From contig NZ_JANINI010000004.1 in assembly GCF_024580145.1 (NCBI RefSeq), forward strand, positions 62,001 to 126,000: 64,000 nucleotides of DNA. Reading direction: 5' to 3'. The DNA comes from Methyloversatilis sp. XJ19-49. GTDB taxonomy: Bacteria; Pseudomonadota; Gammaproteobacteria; Burkholderiales; Rhodocyclaceae. The notes below the pieces were generated by a model. That model was not told the DNA's origin, did not search any database, and saw nothing but the letters and a program-made list of their open reading frames with translations. The stretch's first letter is position 1; each line of letters starts with the position of its first letter. The translations under genes were made by a program, and so were the position numbers. Positions 27,754 to 36,136 of this stretch are shown in pieces.

Positions 27754-28182
27754 TCACGGCACTAACCATGATGTTACCCATGACCACGTTCTGCGGTGTG
27801 ACAGCACGGCAATTAGGGCGCATACAAGGCTGCACCAGAAGAAGAGATGCTCTGCAGCAACCCAGCGTTGGCCTTTGGGGCCAAGCAGCCACCACGAGGG
27901 ACCTGTAGGTTGGTTCCAGAAGTCCTCAAACGATTGGGCCTGTGTCAGTGAGGTTGCCACGACGCCGCCGCATGCGCCGGCTAGGACCATGAACAGCAGA
28001 GACATTCCTAGAAATGCCGGCGATCCAACTAGTCCGACAAACGTATCTGGTAGTTTCCCGCCAGCTATTGCCGAAATGAGTCCTGTGAGACCTGCGGCAG
28101 CGGATAGGTAGATTCCTATGTGGAACTTCGTGTAGTCGTAGAGATGCTCTATGCGCTTGTCTGCTTGAGACGATTTCAGCAT
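27754..28182 (-). CDS. Integron-cassette-like membrane protein
   Basis: A 142-aa protein with four hydrophobic segments (IGIYLSAAAGLTGLISAIAG, VGSPAFLGMSLLFMVLAGACG, and a pair near the C-terminus, AAEHLFFWCSLVCALIAVLS). Unknown family. Start ATG 28182 (MLKSSQADKRIE) is supported by AAAGGAAGCAA; the frame is open to 28293, but the upstream part lies in the attC region. It is flanked by attC-like sites on both sides and reads the same way as all neighbours, the arrangement of a gene cassette. Confidence 0.65.
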   Translation of the reverse strand: MLKSSQADKRIEHLYDYTKFHIGIYLSAAAGLTGLISAIAGGKLPDTFVGLVGSPAFLGMSLLFMVLAGACGGVVATSLTQAQSFEDFWNQPTGPSWWLLGPKGQRWVAAEHLFFWCSLVCALIAVLSHRRTWSWVTSWLVP

Positions 28183-28265
28183 TTGCTTCCTTTGGTTGCG
28201 AGGCAAGGTACCGGTGAGGCGTTTCATGGTTGGACCGTTATGGGCAGGTAGCGTGGATCTGTGAG

Positions 28266-28332
28266 GCCTAACGCCATGGTTAACCGATGGCAATGCGAAG
28301 CATTGACGTCCAGGTTGAACCTACAGTTAGGC
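28266..28332 (-). other. attC site (67 bp)
   Basis: Bounded by GCCTAAC and GTTAGGC. On the minus strand the inner boxes GGTTCAACC and GGTTAACC are partly complementary with an extra base, around a hairpin CAATGC-TTC-GCATTG. This matches the imperfect inverted structure of integron attC sites. Confidence 0.8.
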
Positions 28333-28422
28333 TGGTGGCGTAGGCCCTTCTGGGCAAACATGCTACAAATGCATTGAGTGCGAATGTCCGAAGGTTCGGG
28401 CTGGACTGTGTGTTCTTGGTCA

Positions 28423-29082
28423 TCAAATTCCCTTATCTTTTTTGTAGCGTGCTTGCCATGAGTCGATTGCAATCACGATGGAGCTTATTGCTTGCGTGGC
28501 CTGCATCCAAAACTCGTTGAAGTCTGCTGCATCTAGATACTGGGCGCACAGTATTTGTAATTGAACATCAGGAACAACACGAACCCAATACATTTTTATT
28601 AGCATCTTCCGCTTCCCTGTCGCGGACTCATATGTAAAAAGCTTGCCCTGTACCCCAGATATTGTGGTGTCTTCGACTTTGACGGCGCCAAAGTTTTTCT
28701 CTAAGGTTACTCGTTGGTTTTCGACTTGAGCGGGGAGATCATTGATGTAATTTGGTTGAACGGGCCTTAGCCTAAAGTTCATGCCAATCGAGCCTTTTGT
28801 TTCTTCATAGCGGCTGACCAGATTAAACTCCCCGCCGGCAAGGCGAGCAGGACTGTCTTCTGCTGTCCAATTGGCAGGGACATTTAGCATGATCCCGTAG
28901 TTTGGATAAACCAATTGTTTAAAATTTGGGTTCTGACTTGCTTGCAGGGAAATCTTCTTGCTATCCAACTCGGCAAGCGATTTGTTTGAGTCGCTTGACT
29001 TTTGCCCTTGACTATACCCAGCGAGGGCAGTGAGGGTCGCTGGAATTATTGCAATAACAGCTAAGACAATTTTTTGATTCAT
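28423..29082 (-). CDS. Exported PsbP/DcrB-like protein, cassette gene
   Basis: A 219-aa protein with an N-terminal signal or anchor (KIVLAVIAIIPATLTALAGYSQG). The mature part (YPNYGIMLNVPANWTAED, GMNFRLRPV, QGKLFTYESATGKRKMLIKM) resembles the PsbP/DcrB/DUF1795 fold, recognised from pattern only. ATG 29082 (MNQKIV) has GGAGAGTTAGTG upstream. It is flanked by attC sites at 29127-29214 and 28266-28332. A periplasmic or lipidated role is likely, without a known function. Confidence 0.65.
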   Translation of the reverse strand: MNQKIVLAVIAIIPATLTALAGYSQGQKSSDSNKSLAELDSKKISLQASQNPNFKQLVYPNYGIMLNVPANWTAEDSPARLAGGEFNLVSRYEETKGSIGMNFRLRPVQPNYINDLPAQVENQRVTLEKNFGAVKVEDTTISGVQGKLFTYESATGKRKMLIKMYWVRVVPDVQLQILCAQYLDAADFNEFWMQATQAISSIVIAIDSWQARYKKDKGI

Positions 29083-29126
29083 CACTAACTCTCCGAGCTT
29101 TCGCGCCCAATTGCTTGTAAAGAGAG

Positions 29127-29214
29127 GCCTAACGTTTGAGTTGAGCGCGCCGCCCGCTAGCGCCATGACAGGGCACTTTATCGATCGCGGCTGTGCTCCA
29201 ACGATTTGTTGGGC
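29127..29214 (-). other. attC site (88 bp)
   Basis: On the minus strand it starts GCCCAACAAATCGTTGGAGC and ends GCTCAACTCAAACGTTAGGC, both typical attC halves, with a central imperfect inverted region. It starts shortly after the stop of the upstream cassette gene. Confidence 0.85.
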
Positions 29215-29262
29215 GACATGAGCACAGCGCATATTCTTGGCTCCGCACTAGGACCGAGCCCG

Positions 29263-29931
29263 TCATGCGAACACCCTGACTAGGCGCCACCCCAATTCAA
29301 GGATTCGCGCCGTGATGTCGTCTGTGGGCTCAGCGCCTCCATGGACAATTCTGTTCCTGATTGCCCAAAAGTCGTGGAATGCTCGAATTTCGTCAGCTGT
29401 TATTAATCCCTGAGTCAACAGCGAACTGACCGTCGCGCGCGGACCGCCTCCGGGTCTCAACTGAAGATCAAAATCGGCTGCTACCGTTTCAATCATGCGT
29501 TCGATGAGGATCGCGGCGGCCAAGATCTTCTCGGTATTAGAAACCGACGATTGGATTATCTGGGAGTAATCATCGAAATACTTCTGCCACGTGCTTCCCG
29601 TGTCATCACGACGACTCCTATGAGCCCTGGAAATTCCTTGGCCATTAGGTTCCGAAATGCTTGATTCTGTGGCAGTGACAGTCTTCTCGAGATCATCAAC
29701 CAATCCCTGCAGCTCCAGCTCAAAATCTCCCCACTTGAGTCTCTTTACGTCGAGGAAGGGGATCAGGAAAGCAACGAAGGCGATAGATAGAAGTATCAGC
29801 GATGTGGTGTCGAAGTGGATTTTTGGCCAGAACATCCGCGCAGCGATTACGCCAATACAAGTGGTGGCCACAACAATGAATGGCCAGCGAGGTACCCGAT
29901 ATGCGTCGGCGGGATTTCGCGAGTGAGCCAT
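29263..29931 (-). CDS. Membrane protein with HEPN-like C-terminal motif, cassette gene
   Basis: A 222-aa protein with two membrane helices at the N-terminus (WPFIVVATTCIGVIAARMFW and SLILLSIAFVAFLIPFLDV), a linker, and a cytoplasmic helical domain ending AIRNRIVHGGAEPTDD. The RNRIVH string fits the R-x4-H motif of HEPN/DUF4145-type domains, many of which are RNases in toxin or defence systems; here the assignment rests on that motif only. The ATG lies six bases after an attC core (GTTAGGCGACACT), typical of tightly packed cassettes. The adjoining attC is broken by the IS1182-like element. Confidence 0.6.
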   Translation of the reverse strand: MAHSRNPADAYRVPRWPFIVVATTCIGVIAARMFWPKIHFDTTSLILLSIAFVAFLIPFLDVKRLKWGDFELELQGLVDDLEKTVTATESSISEPNGQGISRAHRSRRDDTGSTWQKYFDDYSQIIQSSVSNTEKILAAAILIERMIETVAADFDLQLRPGGGPRATVSSLLTQGLITADEIRAFHDFWAIRNRIVHGGAEPTDDITARILELGWRLVRVFA

Positions 29932-29944
29932 AGTGTCGCCTAAC

Positions 29945-31737
29945 GACGCTGTAGAAAAACCCCGTTCCGGGGCAAGTTGCTGCGTCCGGCGATTGCCGGC
30001 TTGAATTCACTCTTCATCGCATCAGTCCCGGTTCAGCGGTTTCATCGTCGTCTCCTGACGCCCTCACAGGGGGGCTCCTGCGTGAGCTGATCGGGGCGTT
30101 TCCCTTCCCGCGAGCTTACCTAATTCGCGTAGCCATGGTGCCCGAGCTTTTCGATGTTGTGCACCATGCAATAGAGCTTCCACTGCCCATCGACCTTCGT
30201 GCGCCCGCGCAGCGTGAAGCGGTCGAGCCGCTTGTTGTGCCGCAGGTTGCCAAACACCGGTTCGACCGTGGCAAAGCGCGCGCCGATCATTTGCTTGCCC
30301 TGGTCCGAGTCGATGCGCCGCTTCATCCGTTCGGTGTGCGATGCGCTGCCATCGCGCTTGCCACGGAAGAAGGCGACCTGTCTTACCTTGGTCTGCTGCG
30401 GCGTGCGCAGGCACCGGGTGCGCTGGTCGCACGGCACGCAGTCGCGCTCGGCTCCGGTGTATTTGGTGGCGGCGTAGCCGTTGATCGTGCAGTTGCCGCC
30501 GTTGCGATAGAGCCGCTTGCCCGCCGGGCACAGGCAGTGGCTGCGGTCTTCCGCTTCGATGAAATCGGTGTTGGCGTAAGGCTTCGTCTTCTGCGCCGCG
30601 CGCGCGTCCTTCGCCTTGTCGCTCTTGTCCCATAGCGGGTCGGGCCTGGCCTTGTGCTTCGCCTGTTCGGCGTATCTCGGGTCGCGTTGCCGGTAGCCGC
30701 TGTCGCAGATCCAGGCCGGGATCTGTCGATTGTCCAGCTCGGCCAGGTTCTTCTCCGAGTGGTAGCCGGCATCGGCGCAGATCGCCGTGTCCGCCGTGCG
30801 CTGCGCCCCGGTCGCATCGACCACGGGTAGCAGCAGTTCCTGCTCGGAGCCGGTGCCGTGTGCCTGTGCGTCGACCACGATCTGGTGGGCGGCATCGACC
30901 GCGGCCACACCCGTGTAACCCTGAATGACACCCTTGCCGGTGGCCATCTTGGCCGACTCGTTGTCGGTGCGGTTGGACTGGCGCACGGCGCCCTTGGCAC
31001 CGCGTCGCTCGTCCGGGTTTGTCGCGAGCCAGTCGCGGATCTGCGTGGCTTCGCGGGTGAGCCTTTCACGGGTGCGGGCCGCGCGCGCTTGCTCGTCGTC
31101 ACAGCCCGAGAGGTCGCGCGCCTTCTGCTCGCCCATCATGCGCTGCACGGTCGCCTCCATCTTCGCCGCCTCGCGCTCGAAGTCAGCCCGTGTGCCGCTC
31201 TTCGCCTTCGATGCATTCGACGGCAGCTTCACGCCGTCGATGGCAAAGAGCTCGCGCCCGATCAGGCCCTGGCGGTCGCACACCAGCAGCACCTGGGTGA
31301 AGAGGGCTGCGGCTTCGTCGCCCAGTTCGGCCACGAAGCCGGCAATCGTGGTGAAGTGCGGCGCGCTGTCGCCCGAGACGGCCATGAACAGTACGTTGTT
31401 CCGGCACGCGCCGGCAATTGAGCGCGAACTGATGAGCCCGCGAGAGTAGGCGAGCAGCACGATCTTGAGCAGCACCGCCGGATCAAAGGCCGGGGCGCCA
31501 CCGGCGTCGTTGGTGCAGCGGGAACGGAGGGTGGAGAGATCGAGCTCGTTGTCGACCAGATGGCAGAGCGCGAACTCGAAGGTGCCGGGCAGCACCTGCT
31601 GCGCGAAATCGACCGGAATCATCTTCAGCCCGTAGTCGGGCGTCTTGAAGCGCGGCATCGCAGGGCTCCGTCGAAGCGATGACCGATCATAACAACGGCA
31701 TGCAAACGGATGATGAAAACGGTTCTTCTACAGCCTC
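29945..31737 (-). mobile_element. IS1182-family insertion sequence, intact, inserted in an attC core
   Basis: A 1793-base element with imperfect terminal repeats GACGCTGTAGAAAAACC (29945) and, inverted, GAGGCTGTAGAAGAACC (31721-31737), 15 of 17 matching. It is flanked by AAC on both sides (29942-29944 and 31738-31740), read as a 3-base target duplication. Joining the flanks restores a complete attC. It encodes one full-length transposase. Two shorter decayed copies are at 54525 and 57319. Confidence 0.85.
30120..31658 (-). CDS. IS1182-family transposase
   Basis: A 512-aa DDE transposase. The N-terminal DUF772-like part has FDPAVLLKIVLLAYSRGLIS and SGDSAPHFTTIAGFV; the catalytic core includes LFAIDGVKLPSNASK, TAICADAGYHSEKN and, with the terminal acid, GARFATVEPVFGNLRHNK. 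A Cys-rich insertion (CPAGKRLY..., CVPCDQRTRCL) typical of the family precedes the last motif. The frame is uninterrupted and family length, so the enzyme may be active. It has higher GC than the cassette genes around it, close to the host chromosome. Confidence 0.95.
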   Translation of the reverse strand: MPRFKTPDYGLKMIPVDFAQQVLPGTFEFALCHLVDNELDLSTLRSRCTNDAGGAPAFDPAVLLKIVLLAYSRGLISSRSIAGACRNNVLFMAVSGDSAPHFTTIAGFVAELGDEAAALFTQVLLVCDRQGLIGRELFAIDGVKLPSNASKAKSGTRADFEREAAKMEATVQRMMGEQKARDLSGCDDEQARAARTRERLTREATQIRDWLATNPDERRGAKGAVRQSNRTDNESAKMATGKGVIQGYTGVAAVDAAHQIVVDAQAHGTGSEQELLLPVVDATGAQRTADTAICADAGYHSEKNLAELDNRQIPAWICDSGYRQRDPRYAEQAKHKARPDPLWDKSDKAKDARAAQKTKPYANTDFIEAEDRSHCLCPAGKRLYRNGGNCTINGYAATKYTGAERDCVPCDQRTRCLRTPQQTKVRQVAFFRGKRDGSASHTERMKRRIDSDQGKQMIGARFATVEPVFGNLRHNKRLDRFTLRGRTKVDGQWKLYCMVHNIEKLGHHGYAN

Positions 31738-31862
31738 AACGTTCGAGCTAAGCTGGGACCGACGGCGAGGCGCCAAGCCCGGGCTGGCGAAAATGCACCG
31801 CGTACCGCCGGCCCGGGCTTGGTGACTTGCCGTTGGGCCTCAGCTTGAGCGAGGGGTTAGGC
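31738..31862 (-). other. attC site split by IS1182-like element (main part)
   Basis: The 7-base end GCCTAAC is at 29938-29944, the rest here. With the insertion removed the minus strand reads GCCTAACCCCTCGCTCAAGC ... GCTTAGCTCGAACGTTAGGC, with long complementary inner arms (CCAAGCCCGGGC and GCCCGGGCTTGG). One of the largest and most regular attC structures in the window. Confidence 0.85.
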
Positions 31863-31876
31863 CTCACCGTTCGCCT

Positions 31877-32428
31877 TCAGACGGTGCATGCTCTCTTTAG
31901 CATGAGCAATCCGGTTTCGACTTTGGCGCAGTATTTTGTGTAGTCAGCTTGCAAGTCCTTAACTTGCTCCCGAACTCGAGCGATGCTGGACGCAGTGTCG
32001 CTTGTCCAAAGTTCGATCTCCAAAGTGTTTAGGAGTCCGCGATAAAAGACGATCGAGTGCGCGTCGCCGCCAGCGTGAACGACCTCAAGACACTCCGCGA
32101 GCGAAGAGACATAGTACAGATATGCGCGCTCAACATCGCGCCTTGGGTCAAGATCGCATTTCCGGGCGACTTGGTCAATTATGTGCCAGTCCTTTGCCTC
32201 CGAAGCTAGGCGCTCATTGACTTCTTCAAAGATGGTCCTTAGGCTGCAATTAGGTCTGCTGAGCTGGAGATTCACATACGCGAAGGTGGCATCATGCCGC
32301 TCAGCCATTCGAAGGTAGTGCGCGTGAACGGGCTCCACGATCTCCTTGTAAAACCTTTGCCGTTGCGCATGTCCTTCACGTACCAGTGCTAGGCCTTGCT
32401 CCAGCAGAAGCTTTATGGTGTCGATCAT
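31877..32428 (-). CDS. Helical hypothetical protein, cassette gene
   Basis: A 183-aa protein, mainly helical (DTIKLLLEQGLALVREGHAQ, AYLYYVSSLAECLEVVHAGG, QVKDLQADYTKYCAKVETGL), without signal peptide or membrane segment. I do not recognise the family. GAGGGTTGCACTTCA precedes the ATG. It sits between a partial attC (32472) and the IS-split attC (31862), both in the same orientation as the gene, so it is a complete cassette in layout. Confidence 0.6.
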   Translation of the reverse strand: MIDTIKLLLEQGLALVREGHAQRQRFYKEIVEPVHAHYLRMAERHDATFAYVNLQLSRPNCSLRTIFEEVNERLASEAKDWHIIDQVARKCDLDPRRDVERAYLYYVSSLAECLEVVHAGGDAHSIVFYRGLLNTLEIELWTSDTASSIARVREQVKDLQADYTKYCAKVETGLLMLKRACTV

Positions 32429-32471
32429 TGAAGTGCAACCCTCGTGATAAGCAAGGTAAGTAGGATGTGAG

Positions 32472-32520
32472 GCCTAACGTGCTAGCTCAGGGGCGCGGAG
32501 CCGGCTAGTCCGGTCGCGAA
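32472..32520 (-). other. attC-like 3' half-site
   Basis: The minus strand ends CTGAGCTAGCACGTTAGGC, fitting the 3' part of an attC; an earlier ACTAGCCGG could pair with it, but no RYYYAAC start is seen. It overlaps the last codons of the protease remnant, so the 5' half may have been lost. Confidence 0.5.
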
Positions 32521-34029
32521 TGAAAGGTAAGAAACGGGATCTGCGCTATCAAAAACTCCGGTGGCGCTTAAAATTTCGAAAGGCGGCAGCGATGATTGCA
32601 GCAAGGGGCGGGACCCTATCGCCATGATGTCGGCTACCGGGCTGGCGACGATATCAAGAGCGGTGTTGTCTTCGCTAAAAAACGCCAAGCCGGAAATCTC
32701 AAAAATCCCTGAAACCGCTATTTTATCTATCTCTCCGCTCAGTCCCGTACCGTAGACAACAAAAGCATCTAGCGTGTCTATATAAGTTCCTGATGCCTCG
32801 CCAAAATCGACATTAATTGTCTGAATAAGGGTGTCGTCCTGGATGCGTTGTCTAAATGGCGCTGCAAACGCCAAGGTCTCACCCGCCGCGGGTGCTTGGC
32901 CAAGGCGTCCCGCAGCAGCCGTCACCCAGTCATACGCAGGCTGTAGCCGAGTGTACGACTGGTCCTTTCGAATAAATGCGTTCGCCGGCAGCTCGCCGGA
33001 GACGGGATTATCCTCCCGTGCCACAACGCCACCAAGCTTAAACGGACGTTCCCGGCACTGTCGACTACGCTTACAAAAAGAGGCCCTCCGCTGTCGCCTT
33101 TAATAATGTGGCCATAGGATTGCCCGAGGGCGCGCATCATTTCCATAGTTCCCACGTGAATTAGTTGGTTACCGTAGGTTTCAAATGTCCCGTGGAGTAG
33201 ATTAAGCATCTCGGCTGATTCGTAATGATAGGCAATAGGCCAAGGAAAAATCGCCGTCATTAATGATGCGCGGTGTGGGTGCAATAAATGCGGCTGAAAT
33301 CAAAGCTGTCCGGGTCAAATCCCCGCCGGGGTAGCTGTACCCCGCTTTGAAGGCTGGAATGAAGTTAAACACCTCTTGTGAGGGAAATCCTGCCGGTGGC
33401 TCTAATGGGAAAAATAGGTTATTGACTTCCACGACGGCTGCTCGATCCGAAGGGCCCATTATCAGGTCCGGAATCAAGAATACCGATGCGCCGTAGAACC
33501 TTGAGGGAGTCTCTGAAGTAGTCCTGAGTAATGCTAGGTCCCAAACAGGATGGAATTCCACCGCATATCCTCTTCCAAACGCCTCTGTTCTCGCATTCGG
33601 CGTTACTAGCCAGCTATCGTCATACGCCTTAACGGTGCGGGGATTATCCGCGCCGGAAGAGACCCAAACTGATCCTGGACTGCGGATTCCAAATATTTTT
33701 CCCGCCGTGGCGCTTTGCCCTGCAGGTTTTGTAGGGTCCTCCTCCACAACCTTTGACAAGCAATGGGCCGCAGTTAGCACAAGCCCTTGCCCCACTGAAT
33801 ACCCGGAGCAGCCTGCCGCGCCTTGTGGGTAATCGGAAGGGACTATTACGATATCGACGAGCGCAGATGTGTCAAAGAGATTCTTAAAGTCGCTATTAGT
33901 GACCCGCAGAGGATCTGGGGATCTATTATCGACCGGAAGGATGGCTTGCACGTTCTGGCTTGCAACGATGAGAACAGCACTGATGGCAATGGCTGCAATG
34001 GTATGTGTTGCGCTGACTTGTCGGATCAC
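32482..34029 (-). pseudogene. Trypsin-like serine protease with two frameshifts
   Basis: Three overlapping minus-strand frames encode consecutive parts of one exported S1 protease: 34029-33202 has a signal segment, VLTAAHCLS (His) and WDLALLR (Asp); 33284-32922 has IIKGDSGGPLFVS (Ser); 33024-32482 carries the C-terminal part (EDNPVSGELPANAFIRKDQS). The frame changes lie near 33240 and 33010. All three catalytic residues survive, so the damage is recent or reflects sequence error. GTG 34029 with AAGGGGAATT upstream is the likely start. The gene end overlaps a partial attC. Confidence 0.75.
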
Positions 34030-34276
34030 AACAATTCCCCTTCGTCCCAGAAAGACCGTGGGCATAAGCTTAACACCGGCCGGAATGCAAGCACAACGGC
34101 CGCAAGACGTTGGTTGTCATAACGACCCGCAGCCCGCCCGGCGCCGCGCAATCCCGGAACTTTGGTCTAATGCTCGATCTTTTGCATCTAAAAAGAACCC
34201 GATAATTTCGATAAAGATAGATCGCGCGCCATATGGCCAAGGGCGTTCGCCTTTCCAGAAGGCCTTTTTAGTTGCG

Positions 34277-35977
34277 CTAACCCATCGCTCGAAGTCGACT
34301 CTGAAGCGCGAGTATCTCTTGTTCAATCCTGGAGCGCTCCGCAACAAGGTCGATGATGTTAGAACCTACGGACCGCTCGAGACTCCACCAAAGCTCCGGG
34401 TCAGACGGGAGGTGAGTAAGGACATCAAGTTGCCGCAATCGGGCTCGTTCTCTGAGTGCGGAAGCCAGCGATTTGCGATGACGATCTTCACCGTGTTGGA
34501 TGAAAACCTCGCGCGCAGCAAGGTTGCACACGCCTTCGCGTTCCCGCAGGAGCCAGTTCAGCAGATCATTTTGGTCGGCGTGTGCAGAGTAGCCATTGAC
34601 CTTGTAGATGCTTGCTTGAACCTTGAAGACCGGGATCGGCTCCTTGCCAGGCAACGCAATCGATCCCGAGTCGCGCACACGCTCGTTCAAGGGAACGTGG
34701 GCAATTGCGAGCAGTTGTCCGGCGACGGTGCTTTGTGAGCAATGGCCCGTCATCGCCACTGTCGTAGTTTTCAGCGAAAGCAGTGCGGACAACCACTGTA
34801 CGACTGGGCCGCCGTCACAAGTCCCTGAACTCGTAACGATCACTGTTGGGCCGACGAGATCAGCGTGGCGTGCCTGGCGAGCCTCCTCGGCGCTTCGGAA
34901 TATCGGACGCCAATCTCTTGCAATCTGATTGCCCGTCGCGATACCTCGCAACTGGTCATTTTGCGCGTCATCGAAGACCATCCCCAAAATGGATTGACCT
35001 GCGGCGATGTCAGCGGGGTTCGCGTCATCGAGGCCAAGGTCCCGAAAGAATTGCTTACCCAGCCACCGCGCACGGACCTTACCTTTAGAGGAGCGTTCGG
35101 TCTTCTGAAGTGCTTGCCGATTCACAGGATGCACCTTTCTCGCAAGTGGCGAGTCGAGAAGGAATCTCAAGCGATCATATTTACCGCTGCCGTCTGCGAC
35201 GACCCAGTGAAGATCGAACATCAAGTCCTGAGTGCGGGCGATCGAGAACGCCGGCAGCACGAGTGCCCCGTTTTGTTCGATCGTTTGATCAAGCAGCAGA
35301 CGCAACTCCTCGCGGCGGGTTTGAGAGTCTTGCTTCTCTGCTGCTCGAATAACGTCTCCGTAAGTGGATTCAACAACAGCGTAATTGCAAGTCTTGCTAG
35401 GGTCCATACGAAACCGCAGCAATGGCAGACTCTCGCTGTCTTCAGCCCCAGGGCCGAGGTCTCCGGAGAAGTGAATGCTTCGCTGGTCAGAGCCCTTCGG
35501 GCCCCAAGACACAACGACAGAAACGGCCCCGACAATGTGCCCGGTTCGAAAAAACTGCAGAAACAAATCGTCGGCGACCGGAAAGTAACTCCCGAACGGT
35601 TGGTCCGGACCAGTCGTGCGCCAGACAACCTTTTCGATGTCGGTAAGGCCATACGTAAGCGTCGAATGACGGGTGCCATCCTTCAGCAGTTCGATAGCTA
35701 ATTGTTGGGTTTCGCTCGTGCAGTAGACAACTCCTTGGAAGCCGTTTCGGTAAAGGGCCGGAATCAGGCCGCTGTGATCCGCGTGAGCGTGCGTGAGGAT
35801 GACGAACTTGATCTCCTTGGGATCGAACGGCCAGTTCGCCTTGTTCCAGACATCCTGCGTTGGCTCGCCCTGCTGGATACCGCAGTCAACCAGAAAGCTC
35901 CAGTCATGTTCCGTGTCCCTCATCCAGGTGCATGAACCGGTTACGACTCCAAGTGGGCCAAGAAAACGAACTTGCAC
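34277..35977 (-). CDS. MBL-fold beta-CASP nuclease candidate
   Basis: A 566-aa metallo-beta-lactamase protein of the beta-CASP (CPSF73/RNase J-like) group. Motif 2 is HAHADHSG at residues 63-70, with an early DCGIQQGE motif 1, later FRTGHIVGA and HFSGDLGPG (motifs 3 and 4), and a beta-CASP region with VESTYGD, LVLPAFSIARTQDL, VIVTSSGTCDGGPV and NGYSAHADQNDLLNW. These residues predict a zinc-dependent RNase or DNase. It is divergent from the 902-aa gene at 36137, sharing a palindrome-rich promoter region, so the two may form one system. The 34030-34276 gap shows nothing recognisable. Confidence 0.9.
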   Translation of the reverse strand: MQVRFLGPLGVVTGSCTWMRDTEHDWSFLVDCGIQQGEPTQDVWNKANWPFDPKEIKFVILTHAHADHSGLIPALYRNGFQGVVYCTSETQQLAIELLKDGTRHSTLTYGLTDIEKVVWRTTGPDQPFGSYFPVADDLFLQFFRTGHIVGAVSVVVSWGPKGSDQRSIHFSGDLGPGAEDSESLPLLRFRMDPSKTCNYAVVESTYGDVIRAAEKQDSQTRREELRLLLDQTIEQNGALVLPAFSIARTQDLMFDLHWVVADGSGKYDRLRFLLDSPLARKVHPVNRQALQKTERSSKGKVRARWLGKQFFRDLGLDDANPADIAAGQSILGMVFDDAQNDQLRGIATGNQIARDWRPIFRSAEEARQARHADLVGPTVIVTSSGTCDGGPVVQWLSALLSLKTTTVAMTGHCSQSTVAGQLLAIAHVPLNERVRDSGSIALPGKEPIPVFKVQASIYKVNGYSAHADQNDLLNWLLREREGVCNLAAREVFIQHGEDRHRKSLASALRERARLRQLDVLTHLPSDPELWWSLERSVGSNIIDLVAERSRIEQEILALQSRLRAMG

Positions 35978-36042
35978 ATTGAACTCCTTATTGAGTGGGT
36001 GGGGATGAAGATTTCAACCACGCCAGAATAAGAGTCCTGCAT

Positions 36043-36101
36043 TGATACGCAATTGCGCATGCATCGATGCGCATCGATGCACTTGTGATGCATCGGTATC
36101 A
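36043..36101. promoter_or_regulatory. Nested palindromes in the divergent MBL / 902-aa promoter region
   Basis: A perfect 22-base palindrome TGCATCGATGCGCATCGATG + CA (36060-36081) is framed by TGATAC (36043-36048) and GTATCA (36096-36101) and followed by the palindrome GATGCATC (36087-36094). Together they suggest a cooperative operator for both genes, possibly bound by the helix-turn-helix-like N-terminus of the 902-aa protein (inference). Confidence 0.55.
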
Positions 36102-36136
36102 CCCTCTGTTAGTCTTCGGGACTAAAGGAGTTGAAG

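Noticed and set aside
27180-34029. Superintegron with its own integrase
   Set aside because: No intI-like tyrosine recombinase with the integron-specific patch is seen; the recombinases at 21213 and 39161 are of other types.
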